DNA from: an uncultured Bacteroidota bacterium
Lineage (GTDB): Bacteria; Bacteroidota; Bacteroidia; UBA7662
Assembly: GCA_903908015.1 (NCBI GenBank)
Contig: CAIVQI010000100.1
Location: 1 to 31,908 of the forward strand
DNA length: 31,908 nt
Direction: 5' to 3'
Within the stretch, counting starts at the first letter, position 1, and every line of letters starts with the position of its first letter. The translations under genes and the position numbers were made by a program. Positions 1 to 8,636 of the stretch are shown one piece after another. Below the pieces are notes generated by a model. That model was not told where the DNA came from. It ran no database searches and saw nothing but the letters and a program-made list of their open reading frames with translations.

Positions 1-1446
1 CAGTTGTTATTGGGGGCTTACTCCGCCCTCAATCGTCAGGTTGCCAGAAAGCAAGTTCAGATGTTTGCACGGCACGAGATGGTGGATGTGGTCGTGATCG
101 ACGGCAAGGCTCGGGGCATTATTGCGCGGGATTTGGTGACTGGCAAATTAGAACGACATGGTGCACATGCTGTTGTATTAGCGAGTGGGGGCTATGGCAA
201 TGTGTTTTATTTATCGACCAACGCCATGGGCTCAAATGTAACAGCAGCCTGGAAGGCCCATAAGAAGGGAGCGTTTTTTGGCAATCCGTGCTTTACCCAG
301 ATTCACCCCACTTGTTTGCCTCAATCAGGTGAATATCAGTCCAAGCTCACCCTCATGTCGGAGTCGCTGCGTAATGATGGAAGGGTTTGGGTTCCGTTGC
401 GACAAGAGGACGCCCAAGCCATACGAGAAGGGAAGCGCACAGCTGCGCAATTGAAAGAGGAGGACCGCGATTATTTCCTCGAAAGAAAATATCCGGCATT
501 TGGAAACCTGGTTCCGCGCGATGTGGCCAGTCGCGCCGCCAAAGAAGCTTGTGATGACGGGAGAGGGGTTAATCCTACTGGTTTGGCAGTTTTTCTGGAT
601 TTTAGAGATGCCATCCAGCGGTTGGGTAAAGACGTGATCAGTGCACGTTATGGCAACCTCTTTGAAATGTATGAAAAAATAACAGGGGATAATCCGTATG
701 AAGTTCCCATGAAGATTTACCCCGCTGTGCATTACACCATGGGCGGTTTATGGGTGGATTATGATTTGATGACTACAGTTCCGGGTTTGTATGCGATTGG
801 TGAAGCCAATTTTAGCGATCATGGAGCCAATCGCCTAGGGGCTTCTGCACTCATGCAAGGACTCGCAGATGGCTATTTTGTGTTGCCTTATACCATAGGT
901 AACTATTTGGCCGATGAAATTCATACCCCTTCAATACCCATCGACCACGAGGCTTTTGCTGCTGCAGAAGCGAGGGCATCTGAATTATATCATCAGTTCC
1001 TTTCAATTAAAGGTAGTCAATCACCTGAGCGTTTACACAGAAATCTCGGGAAAATTATGTGGGAATATTGTGGCATGGCGCGTTCTGAAGAAGGTTTAAA
1101 GAAGGCATTAGGTATGATTGAAGAATTGAAAAATTCTTTCTGGACGGATCTTCAGGTTGGAGGAAGTGTGAACGAGTTTAATCCTGAGTTGGATAAGGCC
1201 ATGCGGGTGGCAGACTTTATTGAGCTCGGTGCGCTGATGATTCGAGATGCCTTAGACCGCAGCGAGTCTTGTGGTGGGCATTTCCGTGTGGAAAGCCAAA
1301 CACCAGAAGGCGAAGCCCTCCGCGACGACCAGAATGGGAATTATGTGGCAGCTTGGGCTTACCAAGGAGATAACGTGGCACCGGAGTTGCACAAAGAACC
1401 TTTGAACTTTGAAATTGTTAAACCTACTCAAAGAAGTTATAAGTGA
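1..1446 (+). CDS. sdhA: Succinate dehydrogenase/fumarate reductase flavoprotein subunit (5' partial)
   Basis: This is the FAD subunit of respiratory complex II, which oxidises succinate to fumarate (or the reverse) at the inner face of the cytoplasmic membrane. The reading frame is open from the first base, so the N-terminal FAD-binding Rossmann segment and the flavinylated histidine lie outside the window. The visible part carries the substrate-site block FTQIHPTCLP, the capping domain, the HYTMGGLWVDYD segment and the FAD-contacting stretch GLYAIGEANFSDHGANRLGA, followed by the C-terminal helical domain. The stop codon overlaps the start of the iron-sulfur subunit gene by one base (TGATG), so the two are translationally coupled. 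The membrane anchor gene sdhC would be expected upstream. The sequence does not decide between the dehydrogenase and fumarate reductase directions; an aerobic dehydrogenase is the usual case in this phylum. Confidence 0.95.
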   Translation, partial: QLLLGAYSALNRQVARKQVQMFARHEMVDVVVIDGKARGIIARDLVTGKLERHGAHAVVLASGGYGNVFYLSTNAMGSNVTAAWKAHKKGAFFGNPCFTQIHPTCLPQSGEYQSKLTLMSESLRNDGRVWVPLRQEDAQAIREGKRTAAQLKEEDRDYFLERKYPAFGNLVPRDVASRAAKEACDDGRGVNPTGLAVFLDFRDAIQRLGKDVISARYGNLFEMYEKITGDNPYEVPMKIYPAVHYTMGGLWVDYDLMTTVPGLYAIGEANFSDHGANRLGASALMQGLADGYFVLPYTIGNYLADEIHTPSIPIDHEAFAAAEARASELYHQFLSIKGSQSPERLHRNLGKIMWEYCGMARSEEGLKKALGMIEELKNSFWTDLQVGGSVNEFNPELDKAMRVADFIELGALMIRDALDRSESCGGHFRVESQTPEGEALRDDQNGNYVAAWAYQGDNVAPELHKEPLNFEIVKPTQRSYK

Positions 1447-2210
1447 TGGGAAAAGAAACGATTGCCTTAACGCTTAAGGTTTGGCGTCAGAGCGGCCCGA
1501 CCGATAAGGGTAAATTCCAAACCTATTCATTGAATCAGGTTCCTGTACATGCCTCCTTCCTTGAAATGATGGATTTGTTGAATGAGCAATTGGTGGGCAA
1601 GGGAGAATCACCTGTGGCTTTCGATCATGATTGTCGCGAGGGAATCTGTGGCTCTTGCAGCATGTACATCAACGGACGTGCACATGGCACCCAGTCGGGT
1701 ACAACCACTTGTCAACTCCACATGAGGCATTTTCATGATGGGGAAACCATCACCATTGAGCCTTGGCGTGCAGCACCTTTTCCTGTTATCCGGGATTTGG
1801 TCGTTGACCGCTCCGCGTTTGATACAATCATGCAGGCAGGTGGATATGTATCGGTGAACACAGGAAATGCACCTGATGGCAATGCTGTGCCTATCGCGAA
1901 AACGCATGCAGATGAGGCGTTTAATGCTGCGGCATGCATCGGATGCGGTGCTTGCGTTGCAGCCTGCAAGAATGCTTCAGCCATGTTGTTTGTATCGGCG
2001 AAGGTATCGCAATATGCGCTGCTGCCACAGGGACAGCCGGAGCGACGCGAGCGTGTACAGAAAATGGTATCGACCATGGATGAGCTGGGTTTTGGTGCCT
2101 GTACAAACACCGGGGCGTGCGAAGCTGAATGTCCAAAGGGTATCAGTGTAACCCATATAGCCCGTCTTAATCGTGAATATTTCGGTGCCCTATTGGGGCC
2201 TGGAGATTAA
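1446..2210 (+). CDS. sdhB: Succinate dehydrogenase/fumarate reductase iron-sulfur subunit
   Basis: This is the electron-transfer subunit of complex II, carrying electrons from FAD to the quinone site. With the ATG start the protein has 254 residues, a normal length. A plant-type [2Fe-2S] domain holds cysteines at about 63, 68, 71 and 89 (CREGICGSC and a later Cys). The C-terminal half holds the [4Fe-4S] motif CIGCGACVAAC at about 164-174, then the [3Fe-4S] cysteines at about 219, 225 and 229, the last followed by Pro. A GTG three bases upstream is in frame, but the ATG overlapping the preceding stop codon is the more natural start. All cluster ligands are present, so the subunit should be functional. 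It is the last gene of the sdh operon, and a 74-base spacer separates it from the next gene. Confidence 0.95.
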   Translation: MGKETIALTLKVWRQSGPTDKGKFQTYSLNQVPVHASFLEMMDLLNEQLVGKGESPVAFDHDCREGICGSCSMYINGRAHGTQSGTTTCQLHMRHFHDGETITIEPWRAAPFPVIRDLVVDRSAFDTIMQAGGYVSVNTGNAPDGNAVPIAKTHADEAFNAAACIGCGACVAACKNASAMLFVSAKVSQYALLPQGQPERRERVQKMVSTMDELGFGACTNTGACEAECPKGISVTHIARLNREYFGALLGPGD

Positions 2211-2284
2211 TCATTTTTACCTCATCCGTAGGTCTAATTTTTTGAGGCCTGGATACGGAGAAGGGATTTTATTCGTTTTGATTT

Positions 2285-4966
2285 ATGCCGTTGCGCTCCC
2301 TGAATTTGGATCAGTTTTCATTAAGGCCAATCGGCAACCCGAATTTCATTATTCGGGTTTTGTCCTTGGTCCTGCCCTTTTGGAGCATGACTGCAGAGGC
2401 TACGCACAACAGGGGGGGCGAAATTACATTTCGGCAGTTGTCGGGACTCACATTCGAAATTACGGTCACGACCTACACCAAAGACCAGAATGCGGCGGAC
2501 CGACCCGATTTGCCTGTGTCGTTTAATTATGGCAATCCTGTTTTTATCGATACTGTACCCCGCCTGAGTAGGGTTTTCGTAGGTGCGGATATCGTGCGCA
2601 ATATTTATGTCACTACCCACACTTTTCCAGGGCCGTCAACCTACACCATCTCAGTGGCCGACCCAAACCGGGTGGCCAATGTCGTGAATATCCCCAATTC
2701 AGTGAATCTGATGTTTTACATTCAAACACAGCTCACTATTAGTCCGTTTTTGGGTGTAAACAGCTCTCCTGTATTGAATTTTCCGCCCATCGACTATGCC
2801 TGCATCAATCGGTTGTTTGTTCATAACCCGGGGGCAGTTGACCCCGATGGCGACTCGCTGTCTTATGAAATAACGCCATGCAGGGGCGACAACGGCCTTC
2901 CTGTGCCTGGTTTTTATTATCCGGCACCGCAAAATCAGCTCTATGTGGATGGCATTTATGGTGATTTTATTTGGAATACGCCCCAGCAGGCCGGTGAATT
3001 TAACTATGCCATGTTGATCAGGGAGTGGCGCAATGGGGTCAATATTTCATCGATCCTTCGCGACTTTCAAGTTACAGTAGCAGCTTGTAGCAATCGCCCC
3101 CCCAATTTGCAAGTACCTCCCGATACCTGCGTGGTAGCGGGTAGTCCGCTGTTGCGTTCCATTACGGCCACCGATAGTGATGGCCAGGTCATTAGTTTGA
3201 GCGCGGCCGGCATGCCCTTTGCTCCGCCACGTGGTGCCGTGAGTCAATCCCCCGCTACGTTCACCGACGTAACAGGCGTTGGTCCATTGTCATCGCCATT
3301 TGCTTGGAACACTACTTGTAGCCACATTCGTTTGGCGCCTTATCGGGTGGTTTTCAAAGCCATCGATAATGGAAGTCCACCCCTTACAGCCTATGGCGTG
3401 TGGAATATTCGCGTCATCGCACCGGCGGTCACGGGTGTTGTTGCCACGCCACAGCCCGCAGCCATTAGGGTCAATTTCAATCCCCATGCTTGCACCTCGG
3501 CCCTAGGATACCGCGTGTATCGCAAACAAGGCCCTGGTCCGTTCACTCCTGGATATTGCGAAACAGGGGTTCCAGCCTCCACGGGCTACGTTCTGATTGA
3601 TACACTGATGGGGCGAAATTCTACAGTCTATGTGGATGATAACGGCGGGCGTGGTTTGCCGCCGGGTGAGGAATTTTGCTACCGAATCACGGCATTTTTT
3701 AGTGAGAATGCCCTCAATCCACTCGCGGGATCAGAAAGTATTACTTCTGAGGAGGCTTGCGCACGGGTTCCGCTGAGTCTACCCGCTTTCACGCGCGTCA
3801 GTATTCGTACAACTGATCCTTTGAATGGATCTGTTTCTTTGGCATGGCTTGGGCCATCCGAATTGGACCAGGCTTTGTTTCCTCCGCCTTATCGTATCGA
3901 GTTGGTTCGGTCCTTGAGGCCAGATTTTCAAGCTTCTTCGACAGTTTTCATTAGAACATGGCCTGATTTTTCATCCTTGATGGCCGATACATCCCATATC
4001 GATACGCTGATCAATACCGTCCAAGGACCGCATTTTTACCGGATAAATCTGTATTCGGGTCCTGCATTCGGACTGGTTGGACGGAATACTTCCGCTTCTT
4101 CTGTCTTTCTGCAAGTACAAGCGCTCGATGCGCGGCTTCGATTGACCTGGACTTGGGATACGCCCTGGCAAAATGATTCTTTTTATGTTTATCGCGAGGG
4201 GCTTGCGGGTGTCCGACAATTAATTGGCGTTACCCCCCGCCCGGAATGGATTGATACTGCTTTGGTGAATGGTCGCAGCTATTGCTATTATGTGATGAGT
4301 CGCGGTGGTTATCGTGCTCTAGGCATGCCTGCGCTTTTATACAACGATGCCCAGCGGATGTGTGGTACCCCACGCGACTCAGTGCCTCCTTGTCCGCCTA
4401 CCCTCACCATAGCGACTGATTGCGATCGGTTCCAGAACCTATTAACATGGCAACAGAAACCTGAATGCGCTGCTGATTTATTGGAATGGAGAATATACTA
4501 CAGCGCAGGAGCGGGCTCACCTTTTACGCCTTTGACATCGGTTCCTGCGGACTCATTACCGGCTTGGTTGCATGGTGGATTGTCGTCGTCGGTAGCGGGC
4601 TGTTACCGAATAACGGCGGTGGACAGTGGAGGAAATGAAAGTGGGTTTGTGAACGAAGTATGCGCCGAGAATTGTTTGGAATATGAATTGCCGAATGTTT
4701 TTTCGCCAAATGCCGATGGAGTTAATGATGTATTTCGTCCGTTACCCGGTTGGCGATTTGTGCAATCTATTGATTTGTATGTCTATAACCGTTGGGGCCA
4801 GGTTGTATACCGAAGTATTGTACCTTCGATCGATTGGGATGGCACCAATATGCAAGGGGTGCCTGTTGAAGAAGGGACCTATTACTACAGGATCAGGATT
4901 AATTTCAGGGTTTTTGCGGGCATCGAGTCGGTCGACCGAGATGGAGTGGTTGGTATTTATAGATAG
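2285..4966 (+). CDS. Large secreted surface protein with type B T9SS C-terminal sorting domain
   Basis: This is an 893-residue protein predicted to leave the cell by the type IX secretion system. A hydrophobic signal segment lies at about residues 20-38 and is followed by THNRGGEITFRQ, a start seen in many Bacteroidota proteins of this class. After that come a beta-rich N-terminal region to about 280, a cadherin-like segment (about 285-390) and several fibronectin type III-like repeats (from about 395 to 790), with YRVYRK, FYVYRE and CYRITA strands that mark such folds. From about residue 800 the CHU_C/gliding-motility-associated domain is clear: NVFSPNADGVNDVF, YNRWGQVVY, WDG and GTYYYRI. 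The family is known for adhesins and cell-surface proteins. No enzyme motif is visible, so an adhesive or structural role is an inference. The start is the first ATG in frame; the cytoplasmic lead of about 19 residues before the signal is somewhat long. Confidence 0.85.
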   Translation: MPLRSLNLDQFSLRPIGNPNFIIRVLSLVLPFWSMTAEATHNRGGEITFRQLSGLTFEITVTTYTKDQNAADRPDLPVSFNYGNPVFIDTVPRLSRVFVGADIVRNIYVTTHTFPGPSTYTISVADPNRVANVVNIPNSVNLMFYIQTQLTISPFLGVNSSPVLNFPPIDYACINRLFVHNPGAVDPDGDSLSYEITPCRGDNGLPVPGFYYPAPQNQLYVDGIYGDFIWNTPQQAGEFNYAMLIREWRNGVNISSILRDFQVTVAACSNRPPNLQVPPDTCVVAGSPLLRSITATDSDGQVISLSAAGMPFAPPRGAVSQSPATFTDVTGVGPLSSPFAWNTTCSHIRLAPYRVVFKAIDNGSPPLTAYGVWNIRVIAPAVTGVVATPQPAAIRVNFNPHACTSALGYRVYRKQGPGPFTPGYCETGVPASTGYVLIDTLMGRNSTVYVDDNGGRGLPPGEEFCYRITAFFSENALNPLAGSESITSEEACARVPLSLPAFTRVSIRTTDPLNGSVSLAWLGPSELDQALFPPPYRIELVRSLRPDFQASSTVFIRTWPDFSSLMADTSHIDTLINTVQGPHFYRINLYSGPAFGLVGRNTSASSVFLQVQALDARLRLTWTWDTPWQNDSFYVYREGLAGVRQLIGVTPRPEWIDTALVNGRSYCYYVMSRGGYRALGMPALLYNDAQRMCGTPRDSVPPCPPTLTIATDCDRFQNLLTWQQKPECAADLLEWRIYYSAGAGSPFTPLTSVPADSLPAWLHGGLSSSVAGCYRITAVDSGGNESGFVNEVCAENCLEYELPNVFSPNADGVNDVFRPLPGWRFVQSIDLYVYNRWGQVVYRSIVPSIDWDGTNMQGVPVEEGTYYYRIRINFRVFAGIESVDRDGVVGIYR

Positions 4967-4977
4967 GTCATTCAGGT

Positions 4978-5577
4978 ATGTTTACAGGCATAATTGAGAC
5001 GATGGGTGAGGTGGTATCGCGCGAGATACTGGGCACGAATATTGATTTGTGGATTCGGTCTGATTTAAGTGAATCGCTAAAGATTGATCAAAGTTTGGCG
5101 CACAATGGTGTATGCCTCACCGTGGTGGAGGTGGTTCATGGGATGCACAGGGTAACGGCCGTTGAAGAAACGATTCAACGCACCAATCTTGGGTTATGGA
5201 ATGAGCGCACCATAGTGAATCTTGAACGATGCGTACCAGCAGGTGGGCGATTGGATGGGCATATTGTTCAGGGTCATGTCGACCAGCTCCTCTATTGCGA
5301 ATCCGTTTCTGAGCGTAATGGAAGTTGGTGGATTGAATTTACTCTTCCTGAGTCCTACGCTCATTTGATCGTGGAAAAGGGTTCGGTTTGTTTGGATGGT
5401 ATTTCTTTAACGGTTGCCTCCCTCAGTGCGGGGTCGTTCGCTGTGGCCATCATTCCCTATACTTGGGCACATACCAACGTGCAATTCTGGAAGTCGGGTG
5501 CACAAGTTAATTTTGAAGCTGATATTTTAGGAAAATATGTTGCCAAGTGGATGGCACCGCATATTGGTGGGCGCTGA
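4978..5577 (+). CDS. ribE: Riboflavin synthase (alpha chain)
   Basis: Riboflavin synthase converts two molecules of 6,7-dimethyl-8-ribityllumazine into riboflavin and a pyrimidinedione that is recycled. The 199-residue length is typical. The protein shows the family start MFTGIIE and two tandem lumazine-binding barrel repeats. The first contains NGVCLTV at 43-49. The second begins near residue 92 with LDGHIVQGHVD and contains LDGISLTV. It starts only 11 bases after the stop of the secreted surface protein gene, so it may be read from the same transcript, although the two have no evident functional link. A strong hairpin with a short T run about 75 bases downstream ends the unit. No FMN riboswitch is visible in front of it. 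Confidence 0.95.
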   Translation: MFTGIIETMGEVVSREILGTNIDLWIRSDLSESLKIDQSLAHNGVCLTVVEVVHGMHRVTAVEETIQRTNLGLWNERTIVNLERCVPAGGRLDGHIVQGHVDQLLYCESVSERNGSWWIEFTLPESYAHLIVEKGSVCLDGISLTVASLSAGSFAVAIIPYTWAHTNVQFWKSGAQVNFEADILGKYVAKWMAPHIGGR

Positions 5578-5653
5578 GGAGTAGTGACGTAATCATTGGG
5601 TTACAGCAAGAACAACAACATCTTTCAAAAAAAAGTACTGTTCATGTCAAAAA

Positions 5654-5681
5654 AAAATACCGACCCAGTGGTCGGTATTTT
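5654..5681. terminator. Bidirectional rho-independent terminator
   Basis: A perfect 12-bp inverted repeat (AAAATACCGACC / GGTCGGTATTTT) encloses a four-base CAGT loop at 5666-5669. A run of A residues precedes it and T residues end it, so both strands have a U-tract. It sits between two convergent genes, riboflavin synthase on + and the YceI-like gene on -, and can stop both transcripts. The minus-strand U-tract is the longer one. Confidence 0.85.
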
Positions 5682-5724
5682 CAATACTAAAATGGTAAAG
5701 TTTCGGTTCAAGTGACCGAAATGC

Positions 5725-6375
5725 TCACTTTGCAGTAGCCTGCAAATTGATATTAAGTGTGATGTTGTCGTTGATCATTTTGTCGCCCAGTCCTTTGAAG
5801 AACTTGCCTGAACCATAACGAATATTCCAGAGTGTGCGATCAATATCAAACTTTGCGTTTGCTTTCACGGATGCTGCGTCCATTTGTACCATGGCCGGAA
5901 ATTTAATTCCATTGGTAATGCCTTTGATGGTCAGGTTACCCGAAATGCTGTGGGTGTTGCCCTCTGCATCGGCAGCCGGTAGCGCTTCAACTGAGGTAAT
6001 GACAAAATTGGCTACTTTATGGCTGTCAACTGCAAAGAAATCAGGGGATTTCAAGTGACCAACCAAATCGCCATTTTGCTTGGCATCGGTAAGATCTTCC
6101 ACTTTGATGCTGCTCATATCCATGGTGAAACTACCACCTTTTAATGCGCCGGCATCAGCTTGAAGCGTGCCTTCGGTGATCGCCACAGTGCCGAAATGCT
6201 CTCCAGTAACTTTTTTACCAGTCCACTTTAATTCACCAGAAGTGAGCGAAAATTCTTGCGCACCCACAACTTCCGCTGCAGCTGCTACATCCACGTTTTC
6301 GGCCTCTTGGCCACTGTTGCCGCAGGAGAAGGTGATCAGACCAGCTGCGACTGCAATCATAAGTGTTTTTTTCAT
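5725..6375 (-). CDS. YceI-family lipoprotein
   Basis: YceI-like proteins form a lipocalin-like beta barrel that binds isoprenoid or other amphiphilic lipids in the periplasm. In Bacteroidota they are common small exported proteins, mostly of unproven role. This 216-residue protein starts with a lipoprotein signal, MKKTLMIAVAAGLITFSC, with the lipidated cysteine at 18. A low-complexity Ala/Glu linker follows, then the YceI domain from about residue 40 to the end. The domain shows LKWTGKKVTGEHFGTV, GSFTMDMSSI, HLKSPDFF and GNLTIKGI, the usual markers. It is a single-gene unit, divergent from the Nudix gene and ended by the hairpin at 5654-5681. Its ligand cannot be inferred from the sequence. 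Confidence 0.9.
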   Translation of the reverse strand: MKKTLMIAVAAGLITFSCGNSGQEAENVDVAAAAEVVGAQEFSLTSGELKWTGKKVTGEHFGTVAITEGTLQADAGALKGGSFTMDMSSIKVEDLTDAKQNGDLVGHLKSPDFFAVDSHKVANFVITSVEALPAADAEGNTHSISGNLTIKGITNGIKFPAMVQMDAASVKANAKFDIDRTLWNIRYGSGKFFKGLGDKMINDNITLNINLQATAK

Positions 6376-6481
6376 AAGTGTTTTTTTTATGTCACTTTAA
6401 ACGATTGAGTGAATGAAAAGTTCAATCAACCTCAAAAAAAAATATCTTGCGCTCAGAACAGACCAGATTAGAAAAGTCCAG

Positions 6482-7060
6482 ATGAATCACGATGAGTTGC
6501 AGCGCCTTCCTGTAGAGTTGAATAACCCATGGAGAACCCTTTCTTCCTCTAATGTATATGATAATCCGTGGATTACCTTAACGGAATTTCAAGTGCTGAA
6601 TCCAGCAGGAAATCCGGGTATTTATGGGAGGGTACATTTCAAAAATATGGCAATTGGAATTGTGGCACTCGATGACGATGGTTGGATCAGTTTGGTTGGT
6701 CAATACCGGTACACCATCGATCGCTATTCATGGGAGATTCCAGAAGGAGGAGGACATCACGATGTTGACCCCTTAACTTCTGCTCAAAGGGAATTGCTTG
6801 AAGAGACAGGTTTAAAAGCTGGTCAATGGGAGTTGTTGCTTCAAATGCATCTTTCCAATAGTGTTACTGATGAATTTTGCCAGGTATATTTGGCCACCGA
6901 GCTCCAGCAATTTGAAGCGGAACCCGAGGAGACGGAACAGTTGAAATACCTCAAGTTACCCTTATCGGAGGCTTGGCAAAGAGTAAAGTCGGGGGAGATT
7001 ACCGATGCCATCACTGTGGCATCCTTACAGGCCATGATGCTGCGACAGGCGGGACTATAG
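6482..7060 (+). CDS. Nudix hydrolase, ADP-ribose pyrophosphatase-like
   Basis: Nudix enzymes hydrolyse nucleoside diphosphates linked to another group; the closest familiar type here is ADP-sugar/ADP-ribose pyrophosphatase. With the start chosen here the protein has 192 residues. The Nudix helix reads GGGHHDVDPLTSAQRELLEETG at about 89-110, shown only as its parts: glycines 89-91, RELLEETG at 103-110, and metal-binding glutamates 107 and 108. The first glutamate of the consensus, expected near residue 95, is Val, a variation tolerated in ADP-ribose-type members. An upstream in-frame ATG at 6413 would add 23 Lys-rich residues and leave only 37 bases to the divergent yceI start; the ATG at 6482 gives a family-like length. 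The true substrate is not determined. Confidence 0.85.
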   Translation: MNHDELQRLPVELNNPWRTLSSSNVYDNPWITLTEFQVLNPAGNPGIYGRVHFKNMAIGIVALDDDGWISLVGQYRYTIDRYSWEIPEGGGHHDVDPLTSAQRELLEETGLKAGQWELLLQMHLSNSVTDEFCQVYLATELQQFEAEPEETEQLKYLKLPLSEAWQRVKSGEITDAITVASLQAMMLRQAGL

Positions 7061-7146
7061 GATGATTGCCTTAAAATAATTAAACCTGGGCAATAAGTTT
7101 CATCAATAATTTACGCTTCTGAATGTGCATCCCGTAGATTTGCTAT

Positions 7147-8376
7147 ATGAAAAAGACCTTTGAACGATCAGCCCGTATTGCTTTCTTTGCTCCATTGATT
7201 GTATCATCGATCATGTGCCTGGGTAGTGCGAAAGGGCAACCCGCACCGGGCAATAAAAAAACATCACCCTTCTTTAGAGCGCGTCAATTGGCCGAATCGG
7301 CTACACTGACGCAGCCCAGAAATATCATACTGATGATTGGCGATGGAATGGGTGCCAGCCAAATCTATGCAGGCATGGTAGCGGGCCGACAAGAGTTGAA
7401 CCTCGAACGATTTCGGCATTTGGGATTTAGTAAGACTTACGCCTTCGATGACCTCATCACCGATTCTGGAGCTGGCGCTACCGCCTTCAGCATTGGTAAA
7501 AAGGCTTTTAATGGAGCCATTGGCGTGGATTCCGATACCATGGCCTGCGAAACCATTTTGGAAACAGCGGCGCGCATGGGCAAAAAGACTGGATTGGTAG
7601 CCACTTCTTCAATCACGCACGCCACGCCTGCATCATTTGTGGCTCATGTACCGGACCGTGAGATGCATGAGGAAATTGCACGTCAAATTACAGGGAGTAG
7701 GGTTGACTTGTTGATTGGGGCGGGAAAAAAATATTTCGAACAACGAAAAGATGGACGGGCACTCACAGCCAATATGCGCGAACGGGGTTTTTATACGGTA
7801 TTCGATTCAATCACCCTCACCCAAATACCAAAAGGAAATCGTTTGGCGGCACTACTATGGGACAAAGATGCACCCAAAATGAGCGAGGGTCGGGGTGATT
7901 TTTTGCCCAACGCAACCCGCTTGGCAATAGATCATTTGAATGATACTGCTAAGGGTTTCTTTTTGATGGTTGAAGGATCCCAAATTGATTGGGGTGGTCA
8001 CGCTAATGATGCCGATTATATTGTCCAAGAGATGCTCGATTTTGATCGGGCCATTGGGGCAGCACTCGACTTTGCTCAGCGCGATGGGCAAACATTAGTG
8101 GTTGTGACGGCCGACCATGAAACTGGTGGGTTTGCCATTAATGGGGGTGATATGGCCTCGGGTCGGATCGAGGGTGCTTTCACCACCAAAAAGCATACGG
8201 GGGTGATGGTTCCCGTTTTTGCATATGGACCTGGTGCACATGCATTCACGGGCATCCAGGATAATACCTCGATGTACAAGCATATGATGAAATTGTGGGG
8301 TTATAAAGCAAATGCCCCATGGCCTTGGCGAAACAGTGCACCAGAGCAGCCACGACGCAGTGATGTTGTTCGGTAG
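7147..8376 (+). CDS. Exported alkaline phosphatase (PhoA family)
   Basis: This is a secreted metal-dependent phosphomonoesterase that frees phosphate from organic esters in the periplasm or outside the cell. The 409-residue protein has a signal peptide ending near residue 30. It carries the full set of active-site landmarks of the E. coli-type fold: metal-binding D66 in MIGDGMG, the nucleophile S107 in TDSGAGATAFS, T158 next to H157, E276, D281 and H285 in EGSQIDWGGHANDAD, D323 and H324 in TADHETGG, and H350 in KKHTG. All two-zinc and magnesium ligands expected for the family can be placed, so it should be active. No lipobox or T9SS sorting domain is visible. It stands alone between a Nudix gene and a convergent microprotein gene. 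No Pho box was recognised. Confidence 0.93.
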   Translation: MKKTFERSARIAFFAPLIVSSIMCLGSAKGQPAPGNKKTSPFFRARQLAESATLTQPRNIILMIGDGMGASQIYAGMVAGRQELNLERFRHLGFSKTYAFDDLITDSGAGATAFSIGKKAFNGAIGVDSDTMACETILETAARMGKKTGLVATSSITHATPASFVAHVPDREMHEEIARQITGSRVDLLIGAGKKYFEQRKDGRALTANMRERGFYTVFDSITLTQIPKGNRLAALLWDKDAPKMSEGRGDFLPNATRLAIDHLNDTAKGFFLMVEGSQIDWGGHANDADYIVQEMLDFDRAIGAALDFAQRDGQTLVVVTADHETGGFAINGGDMASGRIEGAFTTKKHTGVMVPVFAYGPGAHAFTGIQDNTSMYKHMMKLWGYKANAPWPWRNSAPEQPRRSDVVR

Positions 8377-8459
8377 CGGGGTTTGTTCGCTTGGAAGTTC
8401 CGTTCTTCATCCCCAGCAAAGGCATCAGGTGGTGCGCGGTAGGAGTATGTTATGTGGCC

Positions 8460-8636
8460 CTAATGAGGCTTCGATCGCTTCCTACACGCATCACTGCAGT
8501 GGGTTACCTCATCCCAGCACCGCATCCACTTTTTGCGCCAGCTAAATGGTCTTCCGCACACACGACATTCCTTTTCGGGAAGATGCGGTTTTCGGTAGAT
8601 TGGTCCACTGTGGGAGACCCTACGTTTATTGGTCAT
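8460..8636 (-). CDS. DUF2256 zinc-ribbon microprotein
   Basis: This short gene encodes 58 residues that match the DUF2256 family: a basic N-terminus, then HLPEKECRVCGRPFSWRKKW, MRCWDEVTHCSDACRKRS and the end. Cysteines 24, 27, 47 and 51 form a CxxC...CxxxC pair that should bind one zinc; Cys40 is extra. The Trp-rich core FSWRKKW...RCWDEV is the family hallmark. The ATG is fixed by an in-frame TAG two codons upstream. DUF2256 proteins have no established function. They are often found near photolyase/cryptochrome genes, which agrees with the photolyase gene about 1.3 kb upstream on the same strand. The gene lies in a stretch of about 500 bases that would otherwise look empty. Family assignment is strong, role unknown. 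Confidence 0.9.
   Translation of the reverse strand: MTNKRRVSHSGPIYRKPHLPEKECRVCGRPFSWRKKWMRCWDEVTHCSDACRKRSKPH

Noticed and set aside
7065..7094. ATTGCC/GGCAAT inverted repeat after the Nudix gene as terminator
   Set aside because: It has a six-base stem, an 18-base loop and no T run after it.
7135..7142. TAGATTTG, a perfect TAnnTTTG match in front of the alkaline phosphatase gene
   Set aside because: It lies only 4 bases before the ATG, so transcription would begin inside the coding region and remove the signal peptide start. It is probably a chance match.
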